DNA of 64,000 bases from Bacteroidia bacterium (GTDB taxonomy: Bacteria > Bacteroidota > Bacteroidia > Bacteroidales > Azobacteroidaceae): assembly GCA_025996895.1 (NCBI GenBank), contig BNTW01000004.1:1-64000 (forward strand). Direction: 5' to 3'. This document shows, piece by piece, positions 35,752 through 43,807 of this stretch. Numbering within the stretch: the first letter of the stretch is position 1; each line of letters begins with the position of its first letter. The position numbers were made by a program, and so were the translations under genes. The notes under the pieces were generated by a model. It saw only the letters and a program-made list of their open reading frames with translations. It was not told the DNA's origin and did not search any database.

Positions 35752-38190
35752 ATGAAATTACGCTTGTTGTTGATAACGTTGGTAATGGCGTTTGCACTTG
35801 CTGCGCAAACGCCTTACTTTGCCGATGGATACCACGGTGGAATTTATGGACATTATCCTTTGTGGCAGACGCAATTCATGGTCGATCAACTGAACGAACA
35901 TCCCGATTGGAAAATCAATCTGGAAATCGAGCCGGAAACATGGGACAGTGTGCTGGTACATACGCCCGAAGCCTATCACCGGTGGCAAGAGATGGCCGAC
36001 AATCCGCGCGTGGAATGGACAAATCCTACTTATGCCCAGCCGTATTGCTTCAATATTTCGGGCGAAAGCATTATCCGGCAATTTGAATACGGAATTCGTA
36101 AAATCCGCCAACATTTTCCATCGGTTTCTTACTATACTTATGGAGTGGAAGAGCCATGTTTCACAAGTGCACTACCGCAAATTCTTCGTTCGTTTGGTTT
36201 TCAGGCGGCGGTGCTGAAAAATCCCGATACGTGCTGGGGCGGTTATGTCGACGGTTTTGGCAGCGGAGTGATTAATTGGATGGGCCCCGATGGCACATCA
36301 CTTCCCACTGTTCCGCGTTATGCTTGCGAGGCCTTGCAAAAAAATTCTACCTGGCAAACGACTTCGTGGAACAATTCGGACGAATATCTTCGGGCTTGCG
36401 CCGAAGCCGGCGTTCGTTATCCGGTGGGAATGTGTTATCAGGACGCCGGCTGGAAAAACGGTCCTTGGATTGGCTCCGGCGAGCGCGTTAAGAACAATTC
36501 ACGCTATGTTACTTGGCGCGAATATTTTACCGGTATTAACAAAGGAGAAATCACGGACGATTGGCGGTTGTCGCAAGAAAATATCCGCGTGAGTTTGATG
36601 TGGGGCAGTCAGGTGTTGCAACGCATTGCCCAGCAAGTACGGCACTCGGAAAATGCAATCGTTCAGGCGGAAAAAATCGTTTCGATGGCTTGGATTGAAC
36701 GTCATGAACTGTTGCCCGATATTTGGGTGAATGAAGCGTGGCGCACTTTGTTGTTGGCGCAACACCACGATTCGTGGATTGTTCCCTACAATCGTTTGCG
36801 TGGAAAACACACGTGGGCGGACGAGATTGCTTTATGGACAACGAATACCGACAGTTTGGCGAATAAAATGATTCAACAGGAGGTTTACGCAAGCAAAAAT
36901 GACACCGGTCGTTATGTACGGATATATAATACGTTGCCGGTGGCTCGTGAAGTAGATATTCCCGAATTGACTTATCCGGTTACGCTCCCGCCTTTCGGTT
37001 ACAAGACCGTTCGTTTGGACGAAGGGGCTGCACCCGTCATTGCGAGAACGACAGCCCGAAGCAATCCGGAGATTGTTTTGCCTGCAGCTCTCAATGATGA
37101 AAATGAATATGTCGTCGAAAACGAACGTTACCGGATTACGTTTGATTTATCACAGGGCGGAATAATTAAGAGTTTGATTGCCAAACAGCTGAATAACAGA
37201 GAATTTGTCGATAAGCAAAATGTTTTCGGATTTGGCGAATTGCGCGGTCATTTCTACGAAAAAAGTCGTTTTATTTCCAATCGCGAACAACCGGCGCGAC
37301 TGACTGTCGTCGAAAATAATGCGTTGCGCAAACAAGTCCGCATCGAATCACAAATCGACGGAAATCCCTGTATCACCACCGTTACACTGCACCAATCCAG
37401 TGAAGTCATTGATTTTTCGTTGCAAATCAATTGGAACGGAAATCCGGGTATCGGCGAATACCGTCAGGGTGATAATTGGCAGGAAAATCGTCGGGCTTTC
37501 TACGACGACCGCTTCAAGTTGAATGTGCTTTTTCCGGCAACTCTTTCCGACGCAAAAATCTATAAGGACGCTCCTTTTGATGTGTGTGAAAGCCGAATGG
37601 AAAACACGTTTTACAATACGTGGGATAGTATCAAAAACAACGTTATCCTGAATTGGGTGGATTTGGCACAGGCTGACAACCAATATGGACTGGCTCTTTT
37701 CACGGATCATGTTACTTCCTATTCCTACGGTGCGGATTTTCCGCTGGGCTTGACACTGCAATATTCGGGCGTGGGTTTGTGGGGCGTGAATTACAAAATC
37801 ACTCAACCTTTGCAGGTAAATTATGCGTTGCTGCCCCATTGGGGACGTTGGGACGAGGCGGCTGTCGGAACAAAAAACAGGGAATGGAATGAAAAACCGG
37901 TGGTCGTATTTCTCGAAAACGGCGAGGCCGGCGAAAAATCGTTTCTGCAATTCGACAAGCCGGGTTACGAAATCACCGCTTGCAAGCCCGACGGCGATAA
38001 ATCATTGCTCCTGCGTGTCTTCAATCAGGAAAGTGATGGAAAACCGGTGGAAATTCAGTTTAATTTTCCGGTAAAAAATGTTGCAGAGGTTTCGCTCAAC
38101 GGCGAAACGGAAGCGATTTCTAACGTGAAAAACAATAGAATCAGGGTTTCTATTCCACCTTTCGGGATAAAAACTTTGCGTATTCGATGA
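35752..38190 (+). CDS. GH38-like secreted glycosidase (alpha-mannosidase superfamily)
   Basis: An 812-residue protein with signal peptide (1-18, ALAAQ). The N-terminal half is laid out like GH38: a beta/alpha domain ending in ALPQILRSFGFQAAVLKNPDTCWGG (shown in part), then a helical domain with LLLAQHHDSWIVPYN, which matches the conserved QFHD-type helix. The C-terminal half is beta-sandwich like GH38-C (VSLNGETEAI, PPFGIKTLRI). Typical GH38 HxHxD and PDxFG motifs are altered (HGGIYGH; GVEEPC). It may act on alpha-mannosides or have another specificity. No sorting domain is present. Last gene of the rhamnose run. Confidence 0.68.
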   Translation: MKLRLLLITLVMAFALAAQTPYFADGYHGGIYGHYPLWQTQFMVDQLNEHPDWKINLEIEPETWDSVLVHTPEAYHRWQEMADNPRVEWTNPTYAQPYCFNISGESIIRQFEYGIRKIRQHFPSVSYYTYGVEEPCFTSALPQILRSFGFQAAVLKNPDTCWGGYVDGFGSGVINWMGPDGTSLPTVPRYACEALQKNSTWQTTSWNNSDEYLRACAEAGVRYPVGMCYQDAGWKNGPWIGSGERVKNNSRYVTWREYFTGINKGEITDDWRLSQENIRVSLMWGSQVLQRIAQQVRHSENAIVQAEKIVSMAWIERHELLPDIWVNEAWRTLLLAQHHDSWIVPYNRLRGKHTWADEIALWTTNTDSLANKMIQQEVYASKNDTGRYVRIYNTLPVAREVDIPELTYPVTLPPFGYKTVRLDEGAAPVIARTTARSNPEIVLPAALNDENEYVVENERYRITFDLSQGGIIKSLIAKQLNNREFVDKQNVFGFGELRGHFYEKSRFISNREQPARLTVVENNALRKQVRIESQIDGNPCITTVTLHQSSEVIDFSLQINWNGNPGIGEYRQGDNWQENRRAFYDDRFKLNVLFPATLSDAKIYKDAPFDVCESRMENTFYNTWDSIKNNVILNWVDLAQADNQYGLALFTDHVTSYSYGADFPLGLTLQYSGVGLWGVNYKITQPLQVNYALLPHWGRWDEAAVGTKNREWNEKPVVVFLENGEAGEKSFLQFDKPGYEITACKPDGDKSLLLRVFNQESDGKPVEIQFNFPVKNVAEVSLNGETEAISNVKNNRIRVSIPPFGIKTLRIR

Positions 38191-38249
38191 TTTTTTGTAA
38201 GTTTGTGAAAATTTGTAATATATACTTATTTTGTTGAATTGCAAATACC

Positions 38250-38837
38250 ATGAAAATAGTATTTTCGGAAAATGTAGAAGATAAGTACTTCTCGGAGGTT
38301 TATTTATCGTATCATTCCAGACTGATTTTGTTTGCGAAGGAATATGTTACGGCCGAAGAAGATGCCGAAAATATTGTGCAGGATCTTTTTCTGTTCCTTT
38401 GGAAAAACAGGGGAATGTTACACACCATTCTCAATCCGAATGCTTATTTTTTCACTTTAACTAAAAATCGCTGCATTGATTTTTTGCGCAAGAAAATGAA
38501 TGAAACCCACCGTAACGAAAAAATACAATCGGCGTATGAAATGGAATTGAAACTCAAGCTTGATTCGCTTGATATTTTGGATACAGTTGGGTTGAATGAC
38601 GAAAAGATAGAGACATTATTGACGGAAGCGATCGACAGTTTGCCGGAAAAATGCCGGGAAATATTTTGTATGAGCCGGTTCGACGGTTTGAAATACAAGG
38701 AAATCGCTGCAAAACTGAATCTTTCCGCCAATACGGTGGAAAATCAAATGAGTATCGCATTCCGTAAATTAAGAGTTAAACTCAAAAACTATTTACCATT
38801 TTGGTGGTACTTTTTTGTTGTAACGTCTATTTTATAG
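38250..38837 (+). CDS. ECF RNA polymerase sigma factor (Bacteroides expansion family type)
   Basis: A 195-residue ECF sigma-70 factor. Region 2 (YLSYHSRLILFAKEYV, DAENIVQDLFLFLW) and region 4 (LPEKCREIFCMSRFDG, YKEIAAKLNLSANTVENQM) are clear. The hydrophobic C-terminal tail (LPFWWYFFVV) is usual in this family. Such sigma factors are controlled by a FecR anti-sigma factor and an STN-domain TonB receptor, and drive glycan-use loci. No fecR follows here; the only one in the window is at 57585, next to an STN-SusC. The last 12 codons overlap a promoter-like element that is repeated before the esterase gene. Confidence 0.9.
   Translation: MKIVFSENVEDKYFSEVYLSYHSRLILFAKEYVTAEEDAENIVQDLFLFLWKNRGMLHTILNPNAYFFTLTKNRCIDFLRKKMNETHRNEKIQSAYEMELKLKLDSLDILDTVGLNDEKIETLLTEAIDSLPEKCREIFCMSRFDGLKYKEIAAKLNLSANTVENQMSIAFRKLRVKLKNYLPFWWYFFVVTSIL
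38801..38828 (+). promoter_or_regulatory. Candidate ECF-sigma promoter, copy 1
   Basis: TTGGTGGTA (38801-38809) and TAACGTCT (38821-38828), 11 nt apart, lie within the 3' end of the sigma gene. The same two blocks at identical spacing recur at 39340-39367. The distance from the TAACGTCT block to the next ATG (38864) is nearly the same as in copy 2. Recognition by the adjacent ECF sigma is inferred. Confidence 0.5.
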
Positions 38838-38863
38838 ATGCGTTTTACAATAAAATTGTCTTT

Positions 38864-39217
38864 ATGAGAAACACGTTTTTGCTGTTTCTTATTTTTGCTC
38901 TTTGTTCCTGCAAAAATATAGGACTTGGACAAGTTATACTAAGAAATGCAAATGGAACTATTGACACTTGTACATCCACGCAAATTTTCGGTTATTCCTC
39001 TGGTTGTTCTGTTTCAGTTCCGATTAGTGGAATTTATTATATTGATATTAGAGTTGGGAGTACAATGGGAGGGACATATAGTTATAATTTACAATATGTA
39101 CATGTTAATCATTTTATGGCAGATACTCGTGGATTATTGGGTATTGTTTCATTAATAATGTTAAATATTTTATTTATGATAAATAGTAAAAAACAAAAGC
39201 ATTTAGAAAGAAAATAG
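38864..39217 (+). CDS. Small AT-rich putative lipoprotein of unknown function
   Basis: A 117-residue protein. The N terminus (MRNTFLLFLIFALCSC) looks like a lipoprotein signal with Cys16. The short mature part has a beta-rich segment (STQIFGYSSGCSVSVP, GIYYIDIRVGS), a C-terminal hydrophobic stretch of about 17 residues (GLLGIVSLIMLNILFMI) and a basic tail. No family is recognised. Base composition is visibly more AT-rich than its neighbours. The ATG at 38864 is chosen because the 21-codon upstream extension runs through the promoter-like element. It sits between the sigma gene and the esterase gene, each preceded by a copy of the same element. Confidence 0.55.
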   Translation: MRNTFLLFLIFALCSCKNIGLGQVILRNANGTIDTCTSTQIFGYSSGCSVSVPISGIYYIDIRVGSTMGGTYSYNLQYVHVNHFMADTRGLLGIVSLIMLNILFMINSKKQKHLERK

Positions 39218-39339
39218 AAAAAGAGAGAGATGAATCAGAGATGTATTATAGTAATTGAGAAATAATGGTACGAAGATAGCGGATGGAACTATTTATTTGA
39301 TAATAATTCCGGTTATTAATTGCAAATATTGATTTTCTT

Positions 39340-39367
39340 TTGGTGGTATTTTTATGCCTTAACGTCT
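39340..39367 (+). promoter_or_regulatory. Candidate ECF-sigma promoter, copy 2
   Basis: TTGGTGGTA (39340-39348) and TAACGTCT (39360-39367), 11 nt apart, sit 33 nt before the esterase ATG at 39400. They match copy 1, 539 bp upstream, in both blocks and in spacing. This would be the main promoter of the esterase-SusCD-GH78-GH92 unit. Confidence 0.55.
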
Positions 39368-39399
39368 TATTTCTAAACGTTAATTTTAATTTAATAAAC

Positions 39400-41385
39400 A
39401 TGATAAAACATTCTCGTATTTTGCCGGTACTTCTGTTCTTGTTGTGTTCGGAAGTATTCTATGCACAAATTCGTTTGTGTCCGCTGTTTTCGGATAATAT
39501 GGTTTTACAACAGCAATCTGAAACGCCTGTGTGGGGCGAAAGCAACGCCCAGCAAAAAATCACGATTACTACTTCGTGGAATAATCAATCCTGTACGGCA
39601 ATGGCCGATGAGCAGGGCAAGTGGAAAACTACGATTGCTACGCCTGAAGCCGGCGGGCCTTATTCGATTTTGATTTCATCCGGCAAGAAGGATAAAATCG
39701 AATTGAAAAACGTCTTGATTGGGGAAGTCTGGATTTGTTCCGGCCAATCCAACATGGAAATGCGGGTGCGTGAGTCGGCTGATTTTGCAAACGAAAAAGC
39801 GAAATCGGCTCATTTTCCGCAAGTTCGCATGCTGACGGTAGAAAAAGCAACGGCTACGCTTCCGGTTACAGGGTTTCAATCACAAGGCTGGCAGGTGTCT
39901 TCGCCCGAAACGGTGGGTGAATTTTCGGCCGCCGGTTATTTTTTCGGTTGCAAGCTGAATCAGGATTTGAAAGTGCCGGTCGGATTGATCAATACCTCGT
40001 GGGGCGGAACGATTGCCGAAGCTTGGACAAGCGGCGAGTCGCTGGAACAAATGCCGTATTTCACCGAAAATGTAAAAACTATCCGTCAAGTTCCCAACGA
40101 CCGCGACGAACAGGATAAACTGTTTGCCCGGCAATGGAACGGCTGGTTGGATAATCTCAAAAAATTAGACCCCGGATTGAAAGATCCGGCTAATGAGTGG
40201 ATTGCTAAAGATTTAAACACTTCCGGTTGGCAGAATTTCACCCTTCCGGGCATTGTACAGGAACAAAAACTCACTTTGCAAAACGGCATTTTCTGGTTTC
40301 GGAAAGAAATTGAAATCCCGAAATCGTGGGAAGGCAAAGAATTAAAATTGAGCATGGGCGTGATCGACGATTACGATTTCACCTATTTCAACGGCGTGGA
40401 AGTTGGCTCGACCGATGGCTGGTTTGCACAGCGCAATTATAAAGTACCGGCTTCGTTAGTCAAAGCCGGTAAAGCGACGATTAGTGTGCGTGTGTTAGAC
40501 ACCGGCGGTCTGGGCGGTTTCTATCAGGAAGACAAAGATTATTTTCTCGAAGCTCCCACCGGCGAAAAAATCAATCTGTCCGGAACATGGAAATTCCACA
40601 TGGGTTTGCCCTTATCTGCTTTTCCGGCTGTACCCAAGCCCATCAATAACGAGCCGAATCATGTTACGGTATTGTACAACGCAATGATTTATCCCTTGCT
40701 GTCGTATAAAATCAAGGGTGCAATCTGGTATCAGGGCGAATCCAACAGTGGACGTGCCTGTCAGTACCGCGAACTATTACCCTTGATGATTACCGACTGG
40801 CGGAAACATTTCGGATATGATTTTCCTTTTTATATTGTGCAGTTGGCCAATTATACCGCTTTGCAGACCGAGCCGGTCGAATCGACATGGGCTGAATTGC
40901 GGGAAGCGCAATACATGACCACTCATTTGAAAAATACCGGTATCGCGAATATCATTGACGTTGGCGAAGCAGACGATATTCACCCGAAAAACAAACAGGA
41001 AGTTGGCCGCCGTTTGGCCTTATCGGCTTTGGCGCAAACCTACAATAAGAATGTGGTCTATTCGGGACCGGTTTATGACGGTTACAGGATAGAAGGAAAT
41101 CAAATCCGGCTGTTTTTCAAGCATACCGACGGCGGTTTGAAAACTCGGAACGGCGAAGATCCAAAGGGATTTACGATTGCGGGATTAGACCACCAATTTC
41201 GTTGGGCGGAAGCGCGTATTGCCGGGAACGAAATCGTCGTTTCTCACCCCGACATCGCTTTTCCTGTGGCTGTGCGTTATGCTTGGGCCGATAATCCGGT
41301 TTGCAACTTGTATAACGGTGCCGGTTTGCCTGCTTTTTCATTCCGCACCGACGACTGGCCGGGCGTTACTTCGGGAAATCAATAA
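39400..41385 (+). CDS. Sialate O-acetylesterase-family enzyme (SASA)
   Basis: A 661-residue protein with signal peptide (1-22, EVFYAQ). The SASA/SGNH nucleophile is S117 in SGQSNMEM, and the catalytic D525-x-x-H528 is in DDIHP. A GH2-like jelly-roll module is inserted in between (about 270-400; WFRKEIEIPKSW, YFNGVEVGS). Despite the family name, many relatives deacetylate xylan, pectin or other glycans, and no sialic-acid genes are here, so a general glycan O-acetylesterase is more likely. It opens the region-3 PUL behind the second ECF-like promoter. The frame is open 20 codons upstream, but the signal peptide starts at 39400. Confidence 0.87.
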   Translation: MIKHSRILPVLLFLLCSEVFYAQIRLCPLFSDNMVLQQQSETPVWGESNAQQKITITTSWNNQSCTAMADEQGKWKTTIATPEAGGPYSILISSGKKDKIELKNVLIGEVWICSGQSNMEMRVRESADFANEKAKSAHFPQVRMLTVEKATATLPVTGFQSQGWQVSSPETVGEFSAAGYFFGCKLNQDLKVPVGLINTSWGGTIAEAWTSGESLEQMPYFTENVKTIRQVPNDRDEQDKLFARQWNGWLDNLKKLDPGLKDPANEWIAKDLNTSGWQNFTLPGIVQEQKLTLQNGIFWFRKEIEIPKSWEGKELKLSMGVIDDYDFTYFNGVEVGSTDGWFAQRNYKVPASLVKAGKATISVRVLDTGGLGGFYQEDKDYFLEAPTGEKINLSGTWKFHMGLPLSAFPAVPKPINNEPNHVTVLYNAMIYPLLSYKIKGAIWYQGESNSGRACQYRELLPLMITDWRKHFGYDFPFYIVQLANYTALQTEPVESTWAELREAQYMTTHLKNTGIANIIDVGEADDIHPKNKQEVGRRLALSALAQTYNKNVVYSGPVYDGYRIEGNQIRLFFKHTDGGLKTRNGEDPKGFTIAGLDHQFRWAEARIAGNEIVVSHPDIAFPVAVRYAWADNPVCNLYNGAGLPAFSFRTDDWPGVTSGNQ

Positions 41386-41548
41386 TTATCAGAATAGTCA
41401 TTAATATTATGTAAAGTTTCATAATATGAATAATACTTCTCATACTAATATACACTCTGTAATAACGCATTTATGTACATTGTGTATATGTATGGGTTGT
41501 CATAGATATAGAAAAATTCACAATTTAAAAACAAATAATTTATACAAA

Positions 41549-43330
41549 ATGAAACACAAACATTATTTGCTATGGCTGATTATTCTTGCTGGAATAAGTT
41601 TGGCCTCTTGTAGCGAGAGTAGTTTTTTGGACGAGACTCAAACAACGGATTTGACGACTGAAGTCATCTTTTCCGACAGTACCTACACGGCCGGTTTTCT
41701 GTTGGAAATCTATCGTGAAATTGGTTTTGATACCGATCCGGGACGTTTCAGCAACATTTGGGTTAGATTCGGTGGTTTGCAGACGGCATGCGATGAAGCG
41801 GAGTTTAAGGCATCATCTTCTATTACGACCGATATGCTTTTTGCTACCGGATCGATCAATCCGGTGGTGGTGTCGGAAGATGCGTGGGAAAAATGTTATC
41901 AAAACATTCGGCGCGTCAATGTCTTTCTTGCAAATGTAGACGGTTCTCCGATAGCTGATGCGAAGAAGAAGGCTTTCAAAGCCGAAGCGCGATTTTTGCG
42001 TGCGTGGTATTATTTCATTCTGCTGCGTCATTATGGCGGCGTGCCGTTGATTGGTGATGTTGTGTATGAAGCCGAAGACGATATTAAGACAGCACGCAAC
42101 ACCTTTGCCGAATGTGTCGATTATATTCTGTCGGAATGTGATGCGGCGGCTGTCGATTTGGTTGTACGTCCTTCGGGGCGTGATTATGGAAGAGTGGGGT
42201 CAGGAGCTTGCAAAGGATTGAAATCAAGACTGTTACTGTATGCAGCCAGTCCTTTGTTCAATGGTGAAGCCGAAGTTCCCGATGGTTATCCGGTGGAACT
42301 GGTTGCCTATCCCGACAAAAATTCCGACCGGTGGCGCATAGCTATGGAAGCTGCCAAGGCGGTGATGGATTTGGGTGTCTATGCCCTTTACGCCGGAAAT
42401 CACCACGAAGGTGAAGCTAATTATAAGGGTTGCAATGGATATTTTTGGGTTTTCCAGGCCAGTGATCCACCCACTGAGTTGGGTGCGCAAAAAGAACTTT
42501 TGGTGGAACTGCAGCAACCCAAAGACATCTATCGCGAAAAGTTGTTTAATCCGCCTTCCTGTGGCGGCGACGGCGGTGGTTTTGCTTATCAGGGCTTGGT
42601 GGATGCTTTCCCCATGCTCAACGGCAAGTCTATTTGGGAAGAAGGGTCGGGCTACAACGATCAAAATCCCTATGCTAACCGTGACCCGCGCCTGTATCTG
42701 ACGATTTGCTACGACCAGCATCCCATGATGAATGCAGGAACGGTAAGGCCGGTAGATATTTATCTGAATGAAGATGGTACGCCTCACACTCAGGACGGTG
42801 TCTATAGCGGTACGCCCACCGGCTATTATATTTGTAAGATGCAGCATTGGCCCGCTGCAGCCGGTAATTATTTCGTTGGCCCGCCGGAATCGCGTCCGCA
42901 GTTGCGTTATGCCGAGATTTTGTTGAATTATGCCGAAGCGGCCAACGAATATGCAGGTCCTTCGTCTGCAGTCTATGATGCGTTGAAATTGATTCGCGCC
43001 CGCGCCGAAATTTTGCCGGGAAGCGATAATTTATACGGATTGAAAGCGGATATGACGAAAGACGAAATGCGCGAAGCGATCCGCAACGAACGCCGTATCG
43101 AACTGTCTTATGAAGGTGTACGGTTTTTTGATGTTCGCCGGTGGAAGATTGCCCCGCAAACAGACGGTGCCGTGATGACCGGTATGGAAATCCGGTTGAA
43201 AGACAGCAAAAAAGTATATAAGCAGTTTGATGTGCGTCAGCATGTGTGGCGACCGGCCATGTATTTCTGGCCGATTCCGTATAAAGAAGTGGTTAAAACG
43301 GATAATTTGATGCAAAATCCATTTTATTAA
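41549..43330 (+). CDS. SusD-like outer-membrane glycan-binding lipoprotein (first)
   Basis: A 593-residue RagB/SusD lipoprotein. Lipobox LASC with Cys21, then the TPR-like alpha-helical fold (ARFLRAWYYFILLRHYGGVP, RYAEILLNYAEAANEYAG) and the C-terminal RNERRIELSYEGVRFFDVRRW motif. It binds glycan at the cell surface as the lid of a SusC transporter. It is followed by DUF5004 and DUF4961 genes and only then by a SusC gene, the reverse of the common susC-susD order. Its leader (41386-41548) contains two AT-rich inverted repeats. The ATG at 41549 starts the lipoprotein signal. Confidence 0.92.
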   Translation: MKHKHYLLWLIILAGISLASCSESSFLDETQTTDLTTEVIFSDSTYTAGFLLEIYREIGFDTDPGRFSNIWVRFGGLQTACDEAEFKASSSITTDMLFATGSINPVVVSEDAWEKCYQNIRRVNVFLANVDGSPIADAKKKAFKAEARFLRAWYYFILLRHYGGVPLIGDVVYEAEDDIKTARNTFAECVDYILSECDAAAVDLVVRPSGRDYGRVGSGACKGLKSRLLLYAASPLFNGEAEVPDGYPVELVAYPDKNSDRWRIAMEAAKAVMDLGVYALYAGNHHEGEANYKGCNGYFWVFQASDPPTELGAQKELLVELQQPKDIYREKLFNPPSCGGDGGGFAYQGLVDAFPMLNGKSIWEEGSGYNDQNPYANRDPRLYLTICYDQHPMMNAGTVRPVDIYLNEDGTPHTQDGVYSGTPTGYYICKMQHWPAAAGNYFVGPPESRPQLRYAEILLNYAEAANEYAGPSSAVYDALKLIRARAEILPGSDNLYGLKADMTKDEMREAIRNERRIELSYEGVRFFDVRRWKIAPQTDGAVMTGMEIRLKDSKKVYKQFDVRQHVWRPAMYFWPIPYKEVVKTDNLMQNPFY

Positions 43331-43352
43331 AACAAAATAAATATTTTACTAT

Positions 43353-43802
43353 ATGAAAAATAGATATATAAAGATTTTGATGATGTGCTTGCTGATTGTA
43401 GCAGGTGCGTGCGATAAGTTTGAAAGTAACTTGCCGTCGACTCCCGAAGAAACAGTGAAAGAAATTGACGGCACGTGGAAAATCAGCAAGGTTACGCGTA
43501 ATGGAATAGATATTACTAATTTGATGGATTTTACAAAGTTTAGAATCCGCTTCAACACGGACAATACCTATGCGATTGACCACTATCTTCCATTTGCAGT
43601 CAAATCCGGCGGAACGTGGAGTTTGGACGATCCGCAATACCCTTTCAATTTGGAACTGACCGAATCGGATTCGGGCGAAACACTGATTACCGCCTTTAAC
43701 TATCCGGTAGTTAAAGGCAAACGCCAAATCATTCTTTCGTTCAGCCCCGGCTGTAAGAATAATATTTATACTTATGCATTTGAAAAAACTTCTGAAAATT
43801 GA
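43353..43802 (+). CDS. DUF5004-type small lipoprotein
   Basis: A 149-residue lipoprotein with lipobox AGAC (Cys20). The mature part has the lipocalin-like pattern of DUF5004 (EIDGTWKISKVTRNGIDITN, then RFNTDNTYAIDHYLPFAV, SGGTWSLDDPQYP). Proteins of this type appear inside Bacteroidetes PULs beside SusD genes and are presumed surface glycan-binding accessories; the role is unproven. It lies 22 nt after susD and just ahead of the DUF4961 gene. Confidence 0.75.
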   Translation: MKNRYIKILMMCLLIVAGACDKFESNLPSTPEETVKEIDGTWKISKVTRNGIDITNLMDFTKFRIRFNTDNTYAIDHYLPFAVKSGGTWSLDDPQYPFNLELTESDSGETLITAFNYPVVKGKRQIILSFSPGCKNNIYTYAFEKTSEN

Positions 43803-43807
43803 ATCCA

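Noticed and set aside
38250..38837. Frameshift joining the ECF sigma gene to the next frame at 38801
   Set aside because: The sigma protein is full length for its family with complete regions 2 and 4; the overlapping frame is the promoter-like element.
38801..38863. Upstream extension of the small lipoprotein frame, and the matching extension of the esterase frame at 39340
   Set aside because: Both begin at the same TGGTGG-type word and translate similarly, but this is explained by the shared promoter-like DNA element; the signal peptides start at 38864 and 39400.
39400..41385. Sialic-acid utilisation role for the sialate O-acetylesterase-family enzyme
   Set aside because: No sialidase, nan genes or sialic acid transporter is present; neighbours point to rhamnose and mannose glycans, so the family name is not taken as function.
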